DNA from: Bacteroidota bacterium
GTDB lineage: Bacteria > Bacteroidota > Bacteroidia > UKL13-3
NCBI GenBank assembly: GCA_947456185.1
Contig: CANGPW010000005.1
Span: 1 to 58,897 of the forward strand
Direction: 5' to 3'
DNA length: 58,897 nt
How positions within the stretch are numbered: the first letter of the stretch is position 1; the number at the start of each line of letters is the position of its first letter. Below the pieces are notes generated by a model. That model saw only the letters and a program-made list of their open reading frames with translations, was not told the DNA's origin and did not search any database. The translations under genes and the position numbers were made by a program. Below, piece by piece: positions 37,664 to 47,307 of the stretch.

Positions 37664-38770
37664 TTAATTTTTAATACATCGAACTGACAAACCATTATTT
37701 TTATATGTAAAAGTGTTGTTTGATCCAATAGCTGTAGGAGTAATAGAAAAATTACCATCATTGGTATGATAATATCCACTACCACCAGCTATTCCAGTTA
37801 AATTTCCTGTATTAACTCTGCGACCAGCTACTGGCAACTTAGTTACAGCATTAGACCAAGAAGTAGCATTAGTACCTACATTATAGGTATTACTAAACAT
37901 ATTATTAACTTCAGCAACTGAAGGAAGTCTGTAACCCGAAGGACAAGGATTATTAATTCCTGTAATGCCTTGCCAACGAGTTTCGGGGCTTGGTGCAGTA
38001 GTCATCCATGAATCATTATTAGTACCAGCATTAATAAATAATGCGTTTCCAGGACTTGTGCTACTAGATAATGTAGTAGTTACTCCATTTACTGTTGCAC
38101 CACTAAATGATGAAGTCCAATCAACAGAAGCATGACCATCATTGCCTCTACCCCATTGATAGAAACAACCGTAAGCAAAATAATCGTTATAAACTGTAGC
38201 GGCACGGCTAGCGCCTAAGTTTCTGTCCATCCAAGTATAGGTTACCCCATTAAAAGTATGCGTTACATCTTTTACTACTGTAGGACGTGTGCCATCACAA
38301 ATTGCAGTACCACCAAAAGGCGGAGCCATATTGGCTATAGCGCCAGCATTAGTTCTCCATTGTGTTCCATCAAAAATAGATGTTTCTCCTGCACCTGAAT
38401 TACAATTACTGCACCACACAGTTAAACCCGAGGCTGCAGCCGAAGGTTCTAAGGCATTTCTTTGAGTATAAGTAAATGAAGCTAAACCTGAGGCAGCTGC
38501 ACCTGCAGCATTCACCCAAGAAGTACCATTGTAAATTTGAAATTCACCTAAAGTTCCCAAACCACAATTGGTGCAATATACTTGCAGCCCAATAGTGGTA
38601 GTCATTGTGGTTCTTTGATCATAGGTTACCCGAGGCAACAAAAACCCTTTAGTGGCGCTAGTTACATCCAACTTAGCAGAGGCCTCAGGGCTGGAGGTAC
38701 CAATACCAACTTGAGCAAAGCTGATGGTAGTTAGCAATATAATTATTGAAAATAATATTAATTTTTTCAC
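37664..38770 (-). CDS. FISUMP-domain surface protein (paralog 2)
   Basis: 368 aa. Signal peptide MKKLILFSIIILLTTISFAQ; two N-terminal repeats of the GFLLPRVTYDQR...GLxVxCxxC...NGTxWxN type (about 21-92 and 93-148); FISUMP domain with WMDRNLGASRAA, YGCFYQWGRGNDGH, NPCPSGYRLP and C-terminal GLSVRCIKN. FISUMP was defined in Fibrobacter and its function is unknown; a surface or adhesion role is inferred from export. 25 nt upstream of the SGNH fusion gene. Confidence 0.88.
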   Translation of the reverse strand: MKKLILFSIIILLTTISFAQVGIGTSSPEASAKLDVTSATKGFLLPRVTYDQRTTMTTTIGLQVYCTNCGLGTLGEFQIYNGTSWVNAAGAAASGLASFTYTQRNALEPSAAASGLTVWCSNCNSGAGETSIFDGTQWRTNAGAIANMAPPFGGTAICDGTRPTVVKDVTHTFNGVTYTWMDRNLGASRAATVYNDYFAYGCFYQWGRGNDGHASVDWTSSFSGATVNGVTTTLSSSTSPGNALFINAGTNNDSWMTTAPSPETRWQGITGINNPCPSGYRLPSVAEVNNMFSNTYNVGTNATSWSNAVTKLPVAGRRVNTGNLTGIAGGSGYYHTNDGNFSITPTAIGSNNTFTYKNNGLSVRCIKN

Positions 38771-38802
38771 AGAAATATTTTCTTAAATAATTTTATTAAT
38801 TA

Positions 38803-40026
38803 TTAATTTTTAATACATCTAACAGATGCTCCATTATTAGCATATATATAAGTGCTAGAAGCACCAGCACTTGTTGAATTTATAGAAAAATTTCCATTAG
38901 CAGTATGATAATAGCCGCTAGAACCATTTCCTATAAAACTTCCCGAATTACTTCTAATACCCGCTACAGGCAACCTTGTTATAGCATTAGGCCAAGAAGT
39001 AGCACTTGTACCTACATTATAAATATTATTTATCATAGCATTAAATTCTGCACTTGTAGGAATTCTATAACCTGTAGGACATGGATTATTCAAAGCATTA
39101 ACCCCACCCTGCCAACGTGTTTCGGGATTCGGTACACTGGCCATCCATGACGAAGTACCATTACCCGGATTAATAAATAATGCATTGCCAGGACTTGTGC
39201 TACTAGCTAATGTGGAAGTTACTCCGGTCGCTGCAGCACCAACATTAGATGACGAATGATTCATAGAAGCATGGCCATCATTGCCTCTACCCCATTGATA
39301 TAAACAACCGTAAGCAAGATAATCATTGAATGTTATTGCAGCACGGCTAGCACCTATATTTCTGTCCATCCAGGTATAAGTTATTCCATTATAAGTATGG
39401 GTTACATCTTTTACTACCGTAGGGCGTGTGCCATCACAAATTGCAGTTCCACCAGTGAGCGGAGCCATGTTGGCTATTGCACCCGTACTATTTGTCCAAT
39501 TAGTACCATTGAAAATGGATAATTCACCCGCTCCAGAATTACAATCGGTACACCACACTTGTAAACCCGCTGCACTTGTTGCCGGTTCAATCGCATTTCT
39601 TTGGGTAGCAGTCATTCTTGAAGTTAAAAACCCTTTGGTGGTAGATACCAATTCCAATTGGGCAGAACCATTTGCAGAGCTAGCACCTATTACAATAGGG
39701 TTAGTTCCTCCGGTAGTGCTATTACCTGCGGTAATCACACTGGTTGTTGCACCACCTATAAGATTTGTCCAAGCAATACCATTGTATATTTGGGTTTCAC
39801 CATTCGCGCCACAATCTGAACACCATATTTCTAAACCCGCTACAGGTGAAGAAATTACATTGCGCTGCGATGCAGTCATTCTGGGAGGTAAAAAACCTTT
39901 GGTGGTAGAGCTAATTTCTAATATGGCAGCACTGTTTGGGTTTGTAGTACCTATACCCACTTGCGCTTGCGCCTGTATGACTGTAAATAATGTCAGGGCA
40001 AAAAATATTTTATATGTTGTTTTCAT
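38803..40026 (-). CDS. FISUMP-domain surface protein (paralog 3)
   Basis: 407 aa. Signal peptide MKTTYKIFFALTLFTVIQAQAQ, two N-terminal GFLxPRMTAxQRNxI...GLxxWCxDC repeats, then FISUMP with WMDRNIGASRAA, YGCLYQWGRGNDGH, NPCPTGYRIPTSAEF and GASVRCIKN. Longer than paralogs 2 and 4 by a Ser/Gly/Thr-rich linker between the repeats. 32 nt upstream of paralog 2. Confidence 0.88.
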   Translation of the reverse strand: MKTTYKIFFALTLFTVIQAQAQVGIGTTNPNSAAILEISSTTKGFLPPRMTASQRNVISSPVAGLEIWCSDCGANGETQIYNGIAWTNLIGGATTSVITAGNSTTGGTNPIVIGASSANGSAQLELVSTTKGFLTSRMTATQRNAIEPATSAAGLQVWCTDCNSGAGELSIFNGTNWTNSTGAIANMAPLTGGTAICDGTRPTVVKDVTHTYNGITYTWMDRNIGASRAAITFNDYLAYGCLYQWGRGNDGHASMNHSSSNVGAAATGVTSTLASSTSPGNALFINPGNGTSSWMASVPNPETRWQGGVNALNNPCPTGYRIPTSAEFNAMINNIYNVGTSATSWPNAITRLPVAGIRSNSGSFIGNGSSGYYHTANGNFSINSTSAGASSTYIYANNGASVRCIKN

Positions 40027-40071
40027 TTTCTTTTTTTGTGATTGTTTTTTATCCTTTTAAAAAGTTTAATA

Positions 40072-41202
40072 TTAATTTTTGATACATCGAACCGATAAAG
40101 AAATATTTTTATAAATATAACTGCTCGAACCAGCACTATTAGAAGCAGTAGAAAAATTCCCACTAATAGTGTGATAAATTCCCATATTATTCATATTTAA
40201 AAGAGAACCTCCATTAAGTCTATTACCAGCTACAGGCAATTTTGTTGTAGCATTAGACCAAGAAGTAGCATTTGTACCAACATTATAGATATTATTTATC
40301 ATAGCATTAAATTCTGCAGATGTCGGAATTCTATAACCCGCAGGACAAGGATTATTTAAAGCATTTACACCACCCTGCCAACGTGTTTCGGGGTTCGGTG
40401 CAGTAGTCATCCAGGATACACTGCCATCAGTACCTGCATTAATATATAATGCGTTTCCAGGACTTGTAGTACTAGACAATATTGTAGTTACTCCATTTGC
40501 TGCTACACCACTACTTGATGAAGTCCAATTAATAGAAGCATGACCATCATTGCCTCTACCCCATTGATATGAACAACCGTAAGCAAGATAATCGTTATAT
40601 ACTGAAGCGGCACGGCTAGCGCCTAAGTTTCTGTCCATCCAAGTATAGGTTACCCCATTATAAGTATGCGTTACATCTTTTACTACTGTAGGACGTGTGC
40701 CATCACAAATTGCAGTTCCACCAAAAGGCGGAGCCATATTGGCTAAAGCGCCAGCAGTAGTTCTCCATTGTGTCCCATCAAAAACAGATGTTTCTCCTGC
40801 ACCTGAATTACAATCACTGCACCACACAGATAAACCTGAGGCAGCAGCTGAAGGTTCCAAGGCATTTCTTTGGGTATAAGTTAATGATGCTAAACCAGAG
40901 GCAGCTGCACCTGCAGCATTCACCCAAGAAGTGCCATTGTAAATTTGCAATTCACCTAAAGTTCCCAAACCACAATTGGTGCAATATACTTGCAGCCCAG
41001 TAGTGGTAGTCATTGTGATTCTTTGATCATAGGTTACCCGAGGCAACAAAAACCCTTTGGTAGCACTAGTTACATCTAACTTAGCAGAGGCCTCAGGACT
41101 CGAAGTTCCAATACCCACTTGTGCATTTACTTTGAAAAACATCAAAAGAGAAAGCCCTAAGCTGAGTATGGTTGTGCGTATAATATTAAAATGGATTTTC
41201 AT
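40072..41202 (-). CDS. FISUMP-domain surface protein (paralog 4), mosaic
   Basis: 376 aa. N-terminal part is nearly identical to paralog 2 (QVGIGTSSPEASAKLDVTSA onwards), while the segment NALNNPCPAGYRIPTSAEFN matches paralog 3, after which it again resembles paralog 2. This patchwork points to recombination between copies. Signal peptide ending in FFKVNAQ. 45 nt upstream of paralog 3. Confidence 0.88.
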   Translation of the reverse strand: MKIHFNIIRTTILSLGLSLLMFFKVNAQVGIGTSSPEASAKLDVTSATKGFLLPRVTYDQRITMTTTTGLQVYCTNCGLGTLGELQIYNGTSWVNAAGAAASGLASLTYTQRNALEPSAAASGLSVWCSDCNSGAGETSVFDGTQWRTTAGALANMAPPFGGTAICDGTRPTVVKDVTHTYNGVTYTWMDRNLGASRAASVYNDYLAYGCSYQWGRGNDGHASINWTSSSSGVAANGVTTILSSTTSPGNALYINAGTDGSVSWMTTAPNPETRWQGGVNALNNPCPAGYRIPTSAEFNAMINNIYNVGTNATSWSNATTKLPVAGNRLNGGSLLNMNNMGIYHTISGNFSTASNSAGSSSYIYKNISLSVRCIKN

Positions 41203-41227
41203 ATTTCTTCTTTTATTAAATTATGAT

Positions 41228-41431
41228 TTAAAGAATTGTTGTTTCTTCTTTTTTCTTTCTTAATCGTGCCGCGCCATAAGCTAAACCTGCAACTAATAAA
41301 ATAGAGATACCACCATCTACTGGAACATCCTCTGGTTCATCTCCAAATCCTCCTGTTGTACTTCCTGGTTGTGCTTTAGCAGCGTAAGTCATGCATACTA
41401 AAATTGCTAATATTGATATTATTTTTTTCAT
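41228..41431 (-). CDS. Small exported protein with PID-CTERM-type sorting signal
   Basis: 67 aa: signal peptide MKKIISILAILVCMTYAAKAQ, a short Gly/Pro/acidic stretch, then PVDGGISILLVAGLAYGAARLRKKKEE, i.e. P-(I/V)-D-G-G, a transmembrane helix and a basic tail. This matches the Bacteroidota PID-CTERM class thought to be processed by exosortase-like enzymes; no such enzyme is in the window. 25 nt upstream of paralog 4, so it is part of the surface-protein operon. Confidence 0.75.
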   Translation of the reverse strand: MKKIISILAILVCMTYAAKAQPGSTTGGFGDEPEDVPVDGGISILLVAGLAYGAARLRKKKEETTIL

Positions 41432-41502
41432 ATTTTTAATTAGTTGATAGTTGATGGACCATAGACCATACTACTTGTTTACTATGGTCTATTTACTATG
41501 GT

Positions 41503-43410
41503 CTACTTCACAAATTTTACTGTTTGATTAAATCCGTTTTGGTTGGTAATGGTAACAAAATATACACCATTGCTTAAGCCTTCAATGTTTAATTTTGAAT
41601 CAGTTCCAATCATGTTGGTATTCATTAATTGTTGGCCTGAAACATTGGTAATACTCACATAGGAATTTTTAAAATTGGCATTGTTCAAATTAATGTTCAA
41701 AACATCTGTTGCAGGATTTGGATATACATTAAGTTTGGTATTTAATACCAAAGCTTGTTCTAAATTAGTTGCACTATTTTTAAATACCAATTCAAATCGG
41801 TTATCTACCTTAGATAAGGGATCAATTACCACACTTAATTTTTTATCTTGATCAATGGCCGTAGTTGTATTCAAATATATATCATTTAAATAAATAGATA
41901 CCCCTGCATCAAAGCCCGAAACTTGGGTTATATCTAATTGGTATGTTCCAATGGTATTTCCCCATACCGATAATGGAATGGTTTTTTCAGTATAGTTATT
42001 TGAAATAAAATTAATGGCTGCATATTTTTCAACACCTACTACAGAAGAAACATTGACCGTAGCGTTTGCCAATTTGCTAAAATCTTCACTTTCTAAAAAT
42101 TCATCATTGAATTTTGAACCAAATACTATTAAAGTTTCATCAATATTGGCACTGTCTTGTGTTAATTTTATTCTTAATTGATTACTTGGAGTCGTTTTTA
42201 ATAATAAGGTAGTAGGTGCTGTTAAGGTTTTAACTGACTCTGTACATGTCAATACAGGTGAAGAACCAGTAGCTTTCACAAAAAACCCTTGTCCTGAACC
42301 AATTACACTACCACCGCCATTAAGCGATGTAAGAGTAAGTCCAGCTGATGCATCACTGGTTAAAAGTGAATAAGCATATGAATTAGTAGATGGTCTATAT
42401 ATGGCTACACCTGTTCCAACATTGGTTTTTGTCCATCCTGATGCCGACATCCAATCAATATTACATGGAAAAGGATTACCTACTAAATTCCATCCTTGAC
42501 CACCGCTAGTGGTATAAGTAACAGGTAAAGAAACTGGACTAGAAGGATAAGAACCATTCACCCAAATTGTTGTGGCATTATTGGTAGTATTAAAAGTTGT
42601 TAAACTAATACTTCTATCACCTCTTACAAATACTCTATATCCTTTTCCATTTATTAAATTGGTACTACCATCAATGTTGGACCATTTGGCTACATCGTTA
42701 ATGGTTCCTGTGGTATTGGTTTCATTATAAAAAAAAGCAGATTTTGCATTGTTAGTTGAGGCATCTACCGTTCCAGTTGGGCCAGTAATTTGAATTCCTC
42801 TTCCAGAGGTGTTTCCTCCATTGTCACGCCATTGTGAAGTAATGCTACCCACAACAGGAGAAGCCAAAAAGCGGTATCTTCTTCCATTTGCTGGAATGTA
42901 TCTTTCAACTGTTAAATTACCACTGATGATACCTGTTGAAATACCTATACATGCAGTTCCATTGCTATCAGACTTTAACGTTAAGAATCCACCGGTTGTT
43001 AAGGTTGTACCTGAACCTACTATAACTGTTCCTGGGCTATTACCTCCAGTAATGTTAAGTGCATTACCCAATGTAGCGTTAGCAGTTCCGGAAATGGTTA
43101 AATTTTTCAATACATTGGTAGTTCCTAAAGTGGTTTGGTCAAAATAATAAGTACCACTTGTACTTGTTCCGCCAATTATTAAATTGGAAGTACTAGAACC
43201 TTTGATGGTTCCTGTACCTGATGATGAACCTCCATTCAAGGTCGCAGTTGCACCTGGTGCAATAATAAGATTGCCTGCATTTGTAAAGGTTTCAGCAACA
43301 AATAAATTTTCACCGCTTGATAAGTTAATTTCTGCTCCAGAAGTAATGTAAAGCTGGGCATTTGTGAGGATTGGAAATAATAAACAAAAAGCAATAGTAA
43401 TTTTTTTCAT
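41503..43410 (-). CDS. T9SS-secreted surface protein, beta-rich, unknown function
   Basis: About 635 aa from ATG 43410 (signal peptide MKKITIAFCLLFPILTNAQ; the track start at 43452 adds 14 residues before it). The body is Gly/Ser/Thr/Asn-rich (beta-helix-like, GNLIIAPGATATLNGGS) with RYRFLASPVVGSI and GWNLVGNPFPCNIDW, a motif common in large Bacteroidota surface proteins. The end is a type A sorting domain (LNVYPNPATDVLNI ... GVYFVTITNQNG). First gene of the operon. Confidence 0.88.
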   Translation of the reverse strand: MKKITIAFCLLFPILTNAQLYITSGAEINLSSGENLFVAETFTNAGNLIIAPGATATLNGGSSSGTGTIKGSSTSNLIIGGTSTSGTYYFDQTTLGTTNVLKNLTISGTANATLGNALNITGGNSPGTVIVGSGTTLTTGGFLTLKSDSNGTACIGISTGIISGNLTVERYIPANGRRYRFLASPVVGSITSQWRDNGGNTSGRGIQITGPTGTVDASTNNAKSAFFYNETNTTGTINDVAKWSNIDGSTNLINGKGYRVFVRGDRSISLTTFNTTNNATTIWVNGSYPSSPVSLPVTYTTSGGQGWNLVGNPFPCNIDWMSASGWTKTNVGTGVAIYRPSTNSYAYSLLTSDASAGLTLTSLNGGGSVIGSGQGFFVKATGSSPVLTCTESVKTLTAPTTLLLKTTPSNQLRIKLTQDSANIDETLIVFGSKFNDEFLESEDFSKLANATVNVSSVVGVEKYAAINFISNNYTEKTIPLSVWGNTIGTYQLDITQVSGFDAGVSIYLNDIYLNTTTAIDQDKKLSVVIDPLSKVDNRFELVFKNSATNLEQALVLNTKLNVYPNPATDVLNINLNNANFKNSYVSITNVSGQQLMNTNMIGTDSKLNIEGLSNGVYFVTITNQNGFNQTVKFVK

Positions 43411-43883
43411 ATTTTTTTCATTTTGATACAACAAATAATGTGTAATTTTCAAAAAAAATAGCTCTTAAATAAGAGAATTAGATTTTATTATTAATAAAGT
43501 ATATAAATAATAGTTTTTAAATTATTTATTTTAAAAGTATGATTATGATATAATTTTATATTTTCATATATTTCAAAATCAGTGTATTAAATAATTGCTA
43601 TCAAATAAGATAAATTCCAAATATGGTAAATATAATTTTTTTGATACAAATTTATATTTTATACTATTCAAATTATTGGATTCAATGGATTGAAAATGTT
43701 ATTAAATTACTTTTTTAAGAGTAAATTATTTCTTTCTCTTGCGTTTCAGTTATGGTTAATATATGGTAGGGGAAATAGTAACCAATCTTTTAAACTGGCT
43801 TTCTCATGAAGAATTCCCATAAAGCATATGGTAATATTTAATTCAAAAATTTAATATAAAATCAGAAAAACATACAAATTTAT
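43411..43883. other. AT-rich spacer upstream of the surface-protein operon
   Basis: No ORF of interest, tRNA or clear hairpin. Base composition is extreme (long A/T runs). It should contain the promoter for 43410 but I see no convincing minus-strand TAnnTTTG. Confidence 0.5.
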
Positions 43884-44840
43884 TTAATCCTTGATACAAC
43901 GAATTGCACAACCTGCAGCTCTATATGGGTCTTGATAAAAGTATGCTGATATTCCAAAAAACTCAAATTTGTTTGCATAATAAACTGAATTAGTTAAGCT
44001 AACCGTTGAAGTCCAATATTCAGCGGCATCATTACTCCCAAAACTATTATATACATTTCCATCGGTACCTCTATAACCCGATAATGGTAATTTCAATGTT
44101 GAGCTAAACGCACTAGTTGCTTTATTTGCCAACCAGGTATTCTTCTCTGCAGTAAAATCATCATTAGTAGGAACTCTAAATCCACTAGAACAAGGATTAT
44201 TGATGCCATTATAACCTTGCCATAAGTTGTTGTTTTGTGTGGTTCTCCAATCTAAACTACCAATTATAAAATTACCATGTCCTGGATTATCTGTTGTAGA
44301 TTGAGTGGATGTGGTGCCAGAAATACCAACCCGCGATGTTTGAGATCTAAGTTGGTGTCCATCAGCACCTCTACCCCACTGAAACAAATCTCAATATCCA
44401 TAAGAATCATTGGATGTATTTGCAACTCTTGTTGCACCCAAGTTACGGTCAAGCCAACATTTTGTTCCTGTAGAATAAGTTTTTGAAATTGTTCCATATT
44501 TTACGCTAGCACCATTATAAGTAAATGTAACCGTACTGGTCCCACAGATAAAAGCACCCGCGGCTGTTTCACCTATCAAGTTAGTCCAAGCATTATTGCC
44601 ATTATATACTTGCATTTCTCCTGCTGGGCCACAATCTGAACACCATATTAATAATCCTGCCACGGGAGTTACAATTGCATTTTTTTGGGTATATGTCATT
44701 CTTGGAAGTAAAAAACCTTTAGTTGAGCTATTTACATCAAGTATAGCATGTGCATTTGGTATAGTTGTTCCAATACCAACTTGCGCAAAACTAATGTTAC
44801 ATAACAAAGTTATTATTGAAAATAAAATTATTTTTATCAT
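43884..44840 (-). pseudogene. FISUMP surface protein (paralog 5), broken by one in-frame TGA
   Basis: Two track ORFs (44391-44840 and 43884-44387) are one gene in one frame. The first gives signal peptide, GFLLPRMTYTQKNAI, GLLIWCSDC and WLDRNLGATRVAN and ends SYGY; after TGA (at 44391-44393) the reading continues DLFQWGRGADGHQ to AGCAIRCIKD. In relatives this spot reads YG(Y)GDL-type, so GGA to TGA is the simplest change. The downstream half has no start other than a TTG. Either a recent nonsense mutation or a read-through/error; not alternative code, since other genes use GGA for Gly. Confidence 0.85.
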
Positions 44841-45158
44841 TTTATTGAGTTACGGGTTTGCAAGTTATGGTTTTTCAAACTTACCTTCCCATTTTTAGCA
44901 CTTAAAAATAATAAAATATTTTTTTTAACTTTATTTAATTATAAACATATACAAAGCTGGCTTATCAATTTATATATCAGTTGGTTCGGATTATAAATCC
45001 AAGTCAGCATTTAATGTAATCTAAACTAATTCTAAACTTTTTTATATCTTCTTTCAATTTACTTTGTATTTTACAGCAATTAATTGGCTTAAGGAGATTT
45101 ATTTTAAAGAATAGCTATTTTACAATGTACGTGTTTTTAGTAATTTTTATTAATATTT
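44841..45158. other. AT-rich spacer with degenerate REP-like palindrome
   Basis: Contains a GGATTATAAATCC palindrome near 44990, similar to ones near 45950 and 31510. No gene or RNA seen. Confidence 0.4.
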
Positions 45159-45614
45159 TTACGTAGTAAGATAGATCAATCTAATTTTAGGTATATGTTT
45201 AGGTTTAAATTTTCGATTGATTTTTTCATCACAGTCTATTTTTCCAATTTTGTTTCCAATAGAAATTAAATTATTTAAAATTTTAAAATCGTCAAATGTA
45301 ATACTCCAGATTAAGCTGGGCGAAATTTTCTCAATAAGGTAGGTATTTTGTTGATTAGATAACAAATAATCATATACTGAATTAAAACAACCTGCAAAAC
45401 CAAATTCAAATACTATGTTAGTACTATTAAGAGATAATTTATTTCTAATAAATCCATTTTCTAAATAGGAGAAACTGTTTTTATTATTTCCAATATCCAA
45501 AAAAATAGTATTATTAATTTGATCATTGCTAACGCTAAATTCAGGAGAGAATAATTCCCAATTTGTTTTAGAAAAGGGAAATGATTTTGCAACATTTAAT
45601 TTTAAATCATTCAT
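45159..45614 (-). CDS. Hypothetical protein
   Basis: 151 aa, no signal peptide, no recognised family. Composition is plausible for a real protein (FSVSNDQINNTIFLDIGNN, SLIWSITFDDFKILNN). No close neighbours on the same strand. A lone ORF in an AT-rich gap; could be a decayed gene. Confidence 0.5.
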   Translation of the reverse strand: MNDLKLNVAKSFPFSKTNWELFSPEFSVSNDQINNTIFLDIGNNKNSFSYLENGFIRNKLSLNSTNIVFEFGFAGCFNSVYDYLLSNQQNTYLIEKISPSLIWSITFDDFKILNNLISIGNKIGKIDCDEKINRKFKPKHIPKIRLIYLTT

Positions 45615-46251
45615 GGTTTTATAATTTTTATTTATTTCAAAATTATCTGTCTAATAGTTATTTACTTGTCTTAAAAATGATATTTTTAAAAACTATCAAA
45701 TTATTTTTTAAAAGTTATTTTTTGATATTTAAAGTAGTAATATTATAATAGTACAGGAAAATTTGATAGGATAAATTATACTCCTAAAACAATAATTTTC
45801 TTAAAGCAACTATTTCGTGTGTATTATTGAATGAGTTGGAAAGATTTTGCATACTTCCTTTGAATTTTTTAACATTTAAAATGCTACAAAATATTTTTCT
45901 ATTGATATTATTTTATATAAATATAGGTATTTATAAAGCTGATTATAAATCCTTATAATATTTGGCTCAAATTATAAATCACGAACCAGCTGATTAATAA
46001 TAACACCTACTCTGCCCTTCCTTTTAGGAAGGGTTAAATTAAGTTGCAATAAATTAACATCTATACCTGTAAATAAATGCCAGTTATTTGTCGAACTAAG
46101 GCTTTACGAAGGCTGTGTCAGCATGTTAACAGTTCAAATGGAATGGTTTAGATACCACCTACTAAAAATCAAGGTATTTTTTTTTAATTTTAATAAATAA
46201 CTTTAAATTTATTGAAATTATCGACTTTTTGTAACACATTGCAACACAAAT
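45615..46251. other. 637-nt spacer with repeats
   Basis: Holds a CCCTTCC-TTTTA-GGAAGGG hairpin (46015-46033), a REP-type remnant and ATTATAAATC motifs near 45950-45990. No gene seen. The stretch from 46040 to 46140 is richer in G/C than its surroundings and may be decayed sequence. Confidence 0.45.
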
Positions 46252-46536
46252 ATGATTAATCAAAAAAAGTGTGAGCATTGCAATAATTGGACAGATGGCA
46301 AAAAAGCTTTTTGTGATACTTGTGGTGGAATTTTAGACTTTAAATATCGTAAAGAAAGAGACGATTTGGAAAAAGAATTGGGAAACGTTCCAATGCTTTT
46401 TGAATATGTTAAAATAAAAAATGCTGAAAATAATAAGTTACTGTTCCTAATTGAAAAAGCAATTCATGGAGGACAAGCAATTATTTTTGCAATAATTACA
46501 TTGGTTACATTTATCATATTGGCATTACCTTTATAA
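46252..46536 (+). CDS. Zinc-ribbon-containing single-pass membrane protein
   Basis: 94 aa. N-terminal CEHCNNW ... FCDTCGG is a CxxC...CxxC zinc-ribbon (Cys 8, 11, 22, 25 approx). A hydrophobic C-terminal helix IIFAIITLVTFIILALPL follows, so the ribbon faces the cytoplasm. Function unknown. Immediately upstream (3 nt) of another membrane protein gene; likely one operon. Confidence 0.75.
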   Translation: MINQKKCEHCNNWTDGKKAFCDTCGGILDFKYRKERDDLEKELGNVPMLFEYVKIKNAENNKLLFLIEKAIHGGQAIIFAIITLVTFIILALPL

Positions 46537-46539
46537 ATT

Positions 46540-46890
46540 ATGACTCCTCAAAACAAATATTTCTATTTTTATATTGCCATTTTATTATGGATGACTCACT
46601 CTATATTATTAGCTGCAAAAATTCATGTTCAATTTTTTGATAACTATTTAGATGATTTAACATTATTACCCATCCTATTAGGTATTGCCTTAATCATTCA
46701 AAGGAAAAAAATTTCAAAAAATAACGAATATAAATTCAACCGTGTTTTAATTGTATTTGCTTGCTTATACTTTTGTATCATGTTTGAGTTGGTAATACCG
46801 CATTTTAGCAAAAGTTTTACTGCAGATTGGCTTGATTGTATTGCTTATGGATTGGGTGCCTTATACTTTGATCGTTTGATTAACAAATAG
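46540..46890 (+). CDS. Small four-helix integral membrane protein (VanZ-like layout)
   Basis: 116 aa. Four hydrophobic segments with the signature NYLDDLTLLPILLG and ADWLDCIAYGLGALYF, seen in a small Bacteroidota membrane family often labelled only hypothetical or transporter. The Asp-rich motifs lie at the helix ends. Function not known. Confidence 0.75.
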   Translation: MTPQNKYFYFYIAILLWMTHSILLAAKIHVQFFDNYLDDLTLLPILLGIALIIQRKKISKNNEYKFNRVLIVFACLYFCIMFELVIPHFSKSFTADWLDCIAYGLGALYFDRLINK

Positions 46891-46917
46891 CATTTGCAAA
46901 AAGAAGTTTTAAAAAAC

Positions 46918-47091
46918 TTACTTTATCGTTTCTTCAATATTCCTCAACTTATTTTCGCATAGTTTTACAAGCTCTTTGGCTTCTATCAGTTTTACTGAAA
47001 GCGTTTCTAAATCTATTTCGTTGTTTTCCATTTGCGCTACTATTTCTTCTAGTTTTTGTTGCACTTGGCTGTATGTTATTTCTTGTGTCAT
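46918..47091 (-). CDS. xseB: Exodeoxyribonuclease VII small subunit
   Basis: 57 aa, too short for the track. MTQEITYSQVQQKLEEIVAQ, ENNEIDLETLSVKLIEAKEL and CENKLRNIEETIK match XseB along its whole length. Partner of XseA, encoded 217 nt upstream on the same strand; the gap holds tandem TGTCTATTGCTTAT repeats. Confidence 0.9.
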   Translation of the reverse strand: MTQEITYSQVQQKLEEIVAQMENNEIDLETLSVKLIEAKELVKLCENKLRNIEETIK

Positions 47092-47187
47092 TTTTGATTT
47101 ATTGAATACAATATTGAAAGATTTGAAGATTGAAAAATTACAAAATTACAAAATTTAAAGATTAAAAATTATATTTAGTTATTGTTA

Positions 47188-47300
47188 ATTGTCTATTGCT
47201 TATTGTCTATTGCTTATTGTCTATTGCTTATTGCTTCCTTCTACAAACTCAGGATGACATATTTCTAATTATCTATTGCTAATTGCCTATTAATCATTGC
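47188..47300. repeat. ATTGCTT/ATTGCCT heptamer repeat between xseB and xseA
   Basis: TGTCTATTGCTTAT occurs three times in tandem (about 47190-47231), then a CTCAGGATGACAT module and more ATTGCT/ATTGCCT units. The same repeat type occurs at 51040-51090, 53344-53402 and 53895-53995. Confidence 0.7.
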
Positions 47301-47307
47301 TTATTAC

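Noticed and set aside
39428-40060. 210-aa plus-strand ORF opposite paralog 3 (and similar antisense ORFs at 36551, 37319, 42809)
   Set aside because: Long antisense frames arise from the codon bias of the FISUMP genes; the sense frames carry signal peptides and domains.
34939-41202. Diversity-generating retroelement hypothesis for variable FISUMP C-termini
   Set aside because: No reverse transcriptase, template repeat or A-biased variable sites are visible in the window; recombination explains the mosaics.
44391-44393. TGA as a recoded glycine or selenocysteine codon
   Set aside because: Other genes use GGA in the equivalent place and no SECIS-like hairpin is evident; a nonsense mutation is simpler.
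46976-47158. 60-aa plus ORF
   Set aside because: Shadow of xseB on the other strand.
47161-47307. CRISPR array from the tandem ATTGCTT repeats
   Set aside because: Units are 7-14 bp, with no unique spacers and no cas genes in the window.
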